Origin: Trichinella spiralis | Lineage: Eukaryota > Nematoda > Enoplea > Trichinellida > Trichinellidae | Reading direction: 5' to 3' | Assembly: GCA_000181795.3 (NCBI GenBank) | Contig: CM012955.1 | Span: 15,212,777 to 15,276,776 of the forward strand | Length of the DNA: 64,000 nt | Shown here: in pieces, positions 63,220 to 64,000 of the stretch | How the letters are laid out: each line of letters starts with the position of its first letter | How positions within the stretch are numbered: the first letter of the stretch is position 1 | Position numbers and translations under genes: made by a program | The notes under the pieces: model-generated | Seen by the model: the letters and a program-made list of their open reading frames with translations, nothing else | Told to the model about the DNA's origin: nothing | Database searches by the model: none

Positions 63220-64000
63220 TTACACCTCCAGTTTAGACAAATTCAAAGCAGCAAGCATAATGTGATCAGCGTATCGCATCAAGAATGAATATTCTGGACG
63301 AATGCGGGTGAGAATATCCAGAAACACTTCTCCAGGTGGAATAAGGAACATACGAACATTTGGTTCCAGTGTACTGTTCTCCGTCACTCCCTGCAACTTC
63401 AATTCAGCAACTCCAGCGCATCGTCTTCCTTTGAGGAAATTCTGAATTTCGCTAAATTTTTTTTCATCACGTCCTTTCTGTCCATCGGACGTTTCGTTCG
63501 AAACGACAAAAAACAGCAAAAACATAAACTGACGTTGGCCAACCCACAGCTTCGGCTCGGCAGGCATATTTGCCAAATCGAGCCCACTTTTGATGGTGAT
63601 TTCTACCGCGGCATTATCGGGTGCATACAAATAACGGTCTACAATGTTTTCCGAACCAACAAGTAAGATCATATTGCCCAAGCAATAAATATTGGTCAAC
63701 GCGAGCCGGCCACGCCAACAAAACTTTCGTCCCTTCAATAAAGTCAAAATGTCTGGAAGGTTACCAAAATCATTGTTGCTGAACGAAATCATCTCCGGCT
63801 GCGGCAAAATAGGAGGACATGCTGCGTTGTTTTGACTGTTAGACAACGCGTTCAGCTGTTCCATTTCTTTATCCACAAAACGACGACCAATGCTGATACG
63901 ATGCACCACATGAATAGAGCATCTATCAATATCTTTCATCTTTGTCGAATGAAATCTACCAACTTTTATGCGAACGTACTTTCCGTCTTCTGTCATCGCA
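63220..64000 (-). CDS. C-terminal part of a SPOC-domain protein (Spen/RBM15-like), partial
   Basis: At least 258 residues in one exon, open to the window edge; the ATG near 63996 need not be the true start. The pattern fits the SPOC domain that closes Spen/SHARP and RBM15 proteins: FCWRGRLALTN (family W-x-G-x-L-x-L-K-N), a strand with Leu-Val-Gly, AEPKLWV, QFMFLLFFVVS, FLKGRRCAGVAEL (family F-x-x-Y-L-K-x-K-x-A-A-G-V), then FLIPPGEVF (family FPPCEF), and a last hydrophobic strand IMLAALNL. SPOC binds phosphorylated Ser peptides, for example the RNA polymerase II C-terminal domain, and recruits silencing complexes. RRM domains expected in Spen/RBM15 would lie to the right of the window. A different SPOC protein is possible. 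Codon use and GC are higher than in neighbouring DNA. Confidence 0.6.
   Translation of the reverse strand, partial: AMTEDGKYVRIKVGRFHSTKMKDIDRCSIHVVHRISIGRRFVDKEMEQLNALSNSQNNAACPPILPQPEMISFSNNDFGNLPDILTLLKGRKFCWRGRLALTNIYCLGNMILLVGSENIVDRYLYAPDNAAVEITIKSGLDLANMPAEPKLWVGQRQFMFLLFFVVSNETSDGQKGRDEKKFSEIQNFLKGRRCAGVAELKLQGVTENSTLEPNVRMFLIPPGEVFLDILTRIRPEYSFLMRYADHIMLAALNLSKLEV

Overview
This is a window of AT-rich, intron-rich animal nuclear DNA. The coding exons have GT-AG introns and their phases join cleanly. A long gene-poor stretch surrounds an Iroquois homeobox gene. There are no operons, ribosome sites or CRISPR. The trypsin-like pseudoprotease expansion and compact MOCS1 suggest an ecdysozoan, possibly an enoplean/dorylaimian nematode, but this is inference and no phylogeny was run.

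Layout, all on the minus strand unless noted. (1) 0.4-7.4 kb: one secreted multidomain gene. It has a signal peptide, five tandem trypsin-like domains whose catalytic residues are almost all lost, an acidic linker, a Lys/Thr/Asn-rich tail and short Pro-rich repeated exons. Exon phases connect from the signal peptide to the tail except at one A5 homopolymer. I consider this the most novel item. (2) 7.4-26 kb: mainly non-coding AT-rich DNA with a 180-bp hAT-type MITE (8-bp target duplication), GC-richer islands and a perfect CRE palindrome. (3) 26.1-29.9 kb: an Iroquois (Irx) TALE homeobox gene with a polyglutamine tract and a CCAAT-rich promoter. (4) 30-46.5 kb: a second gene-poor stretch with a few weak ORFs. 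(5) 46.7-50.3 kb: MOCS1, encoding the MoaA-like radical SAM half (ending in the Gly-Gly tail) and the MoaC-like half. The phases permit either the Gly-Gly end or an in-frame A-B fusion by exon skipping. (6) 55.65-56.27 kb, plus strand: an intronless eIF4E-family copy with an in-frame TGA, probably a retrocopy. (7) 57.8-62.5 kb: a ~15-exon gene of about 800 residues that I cannot assign. (8) 63.2 kb to the window edge: the C-terminal part of a SPOC-domain protein (Spen/RBM15-like).

The genes do not form a shared pathway. MOCS1 makes cPMP for molybdenum cofactor, Irx is a developmental regulator whose flanks look like a regulatory landscape, and the pseudoprotease is a lineage-specific secreted protein. 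Exon boundaries were read by eye from splice consensus, phase and homology. No alignment, gene predictor or RNA evidence was available.
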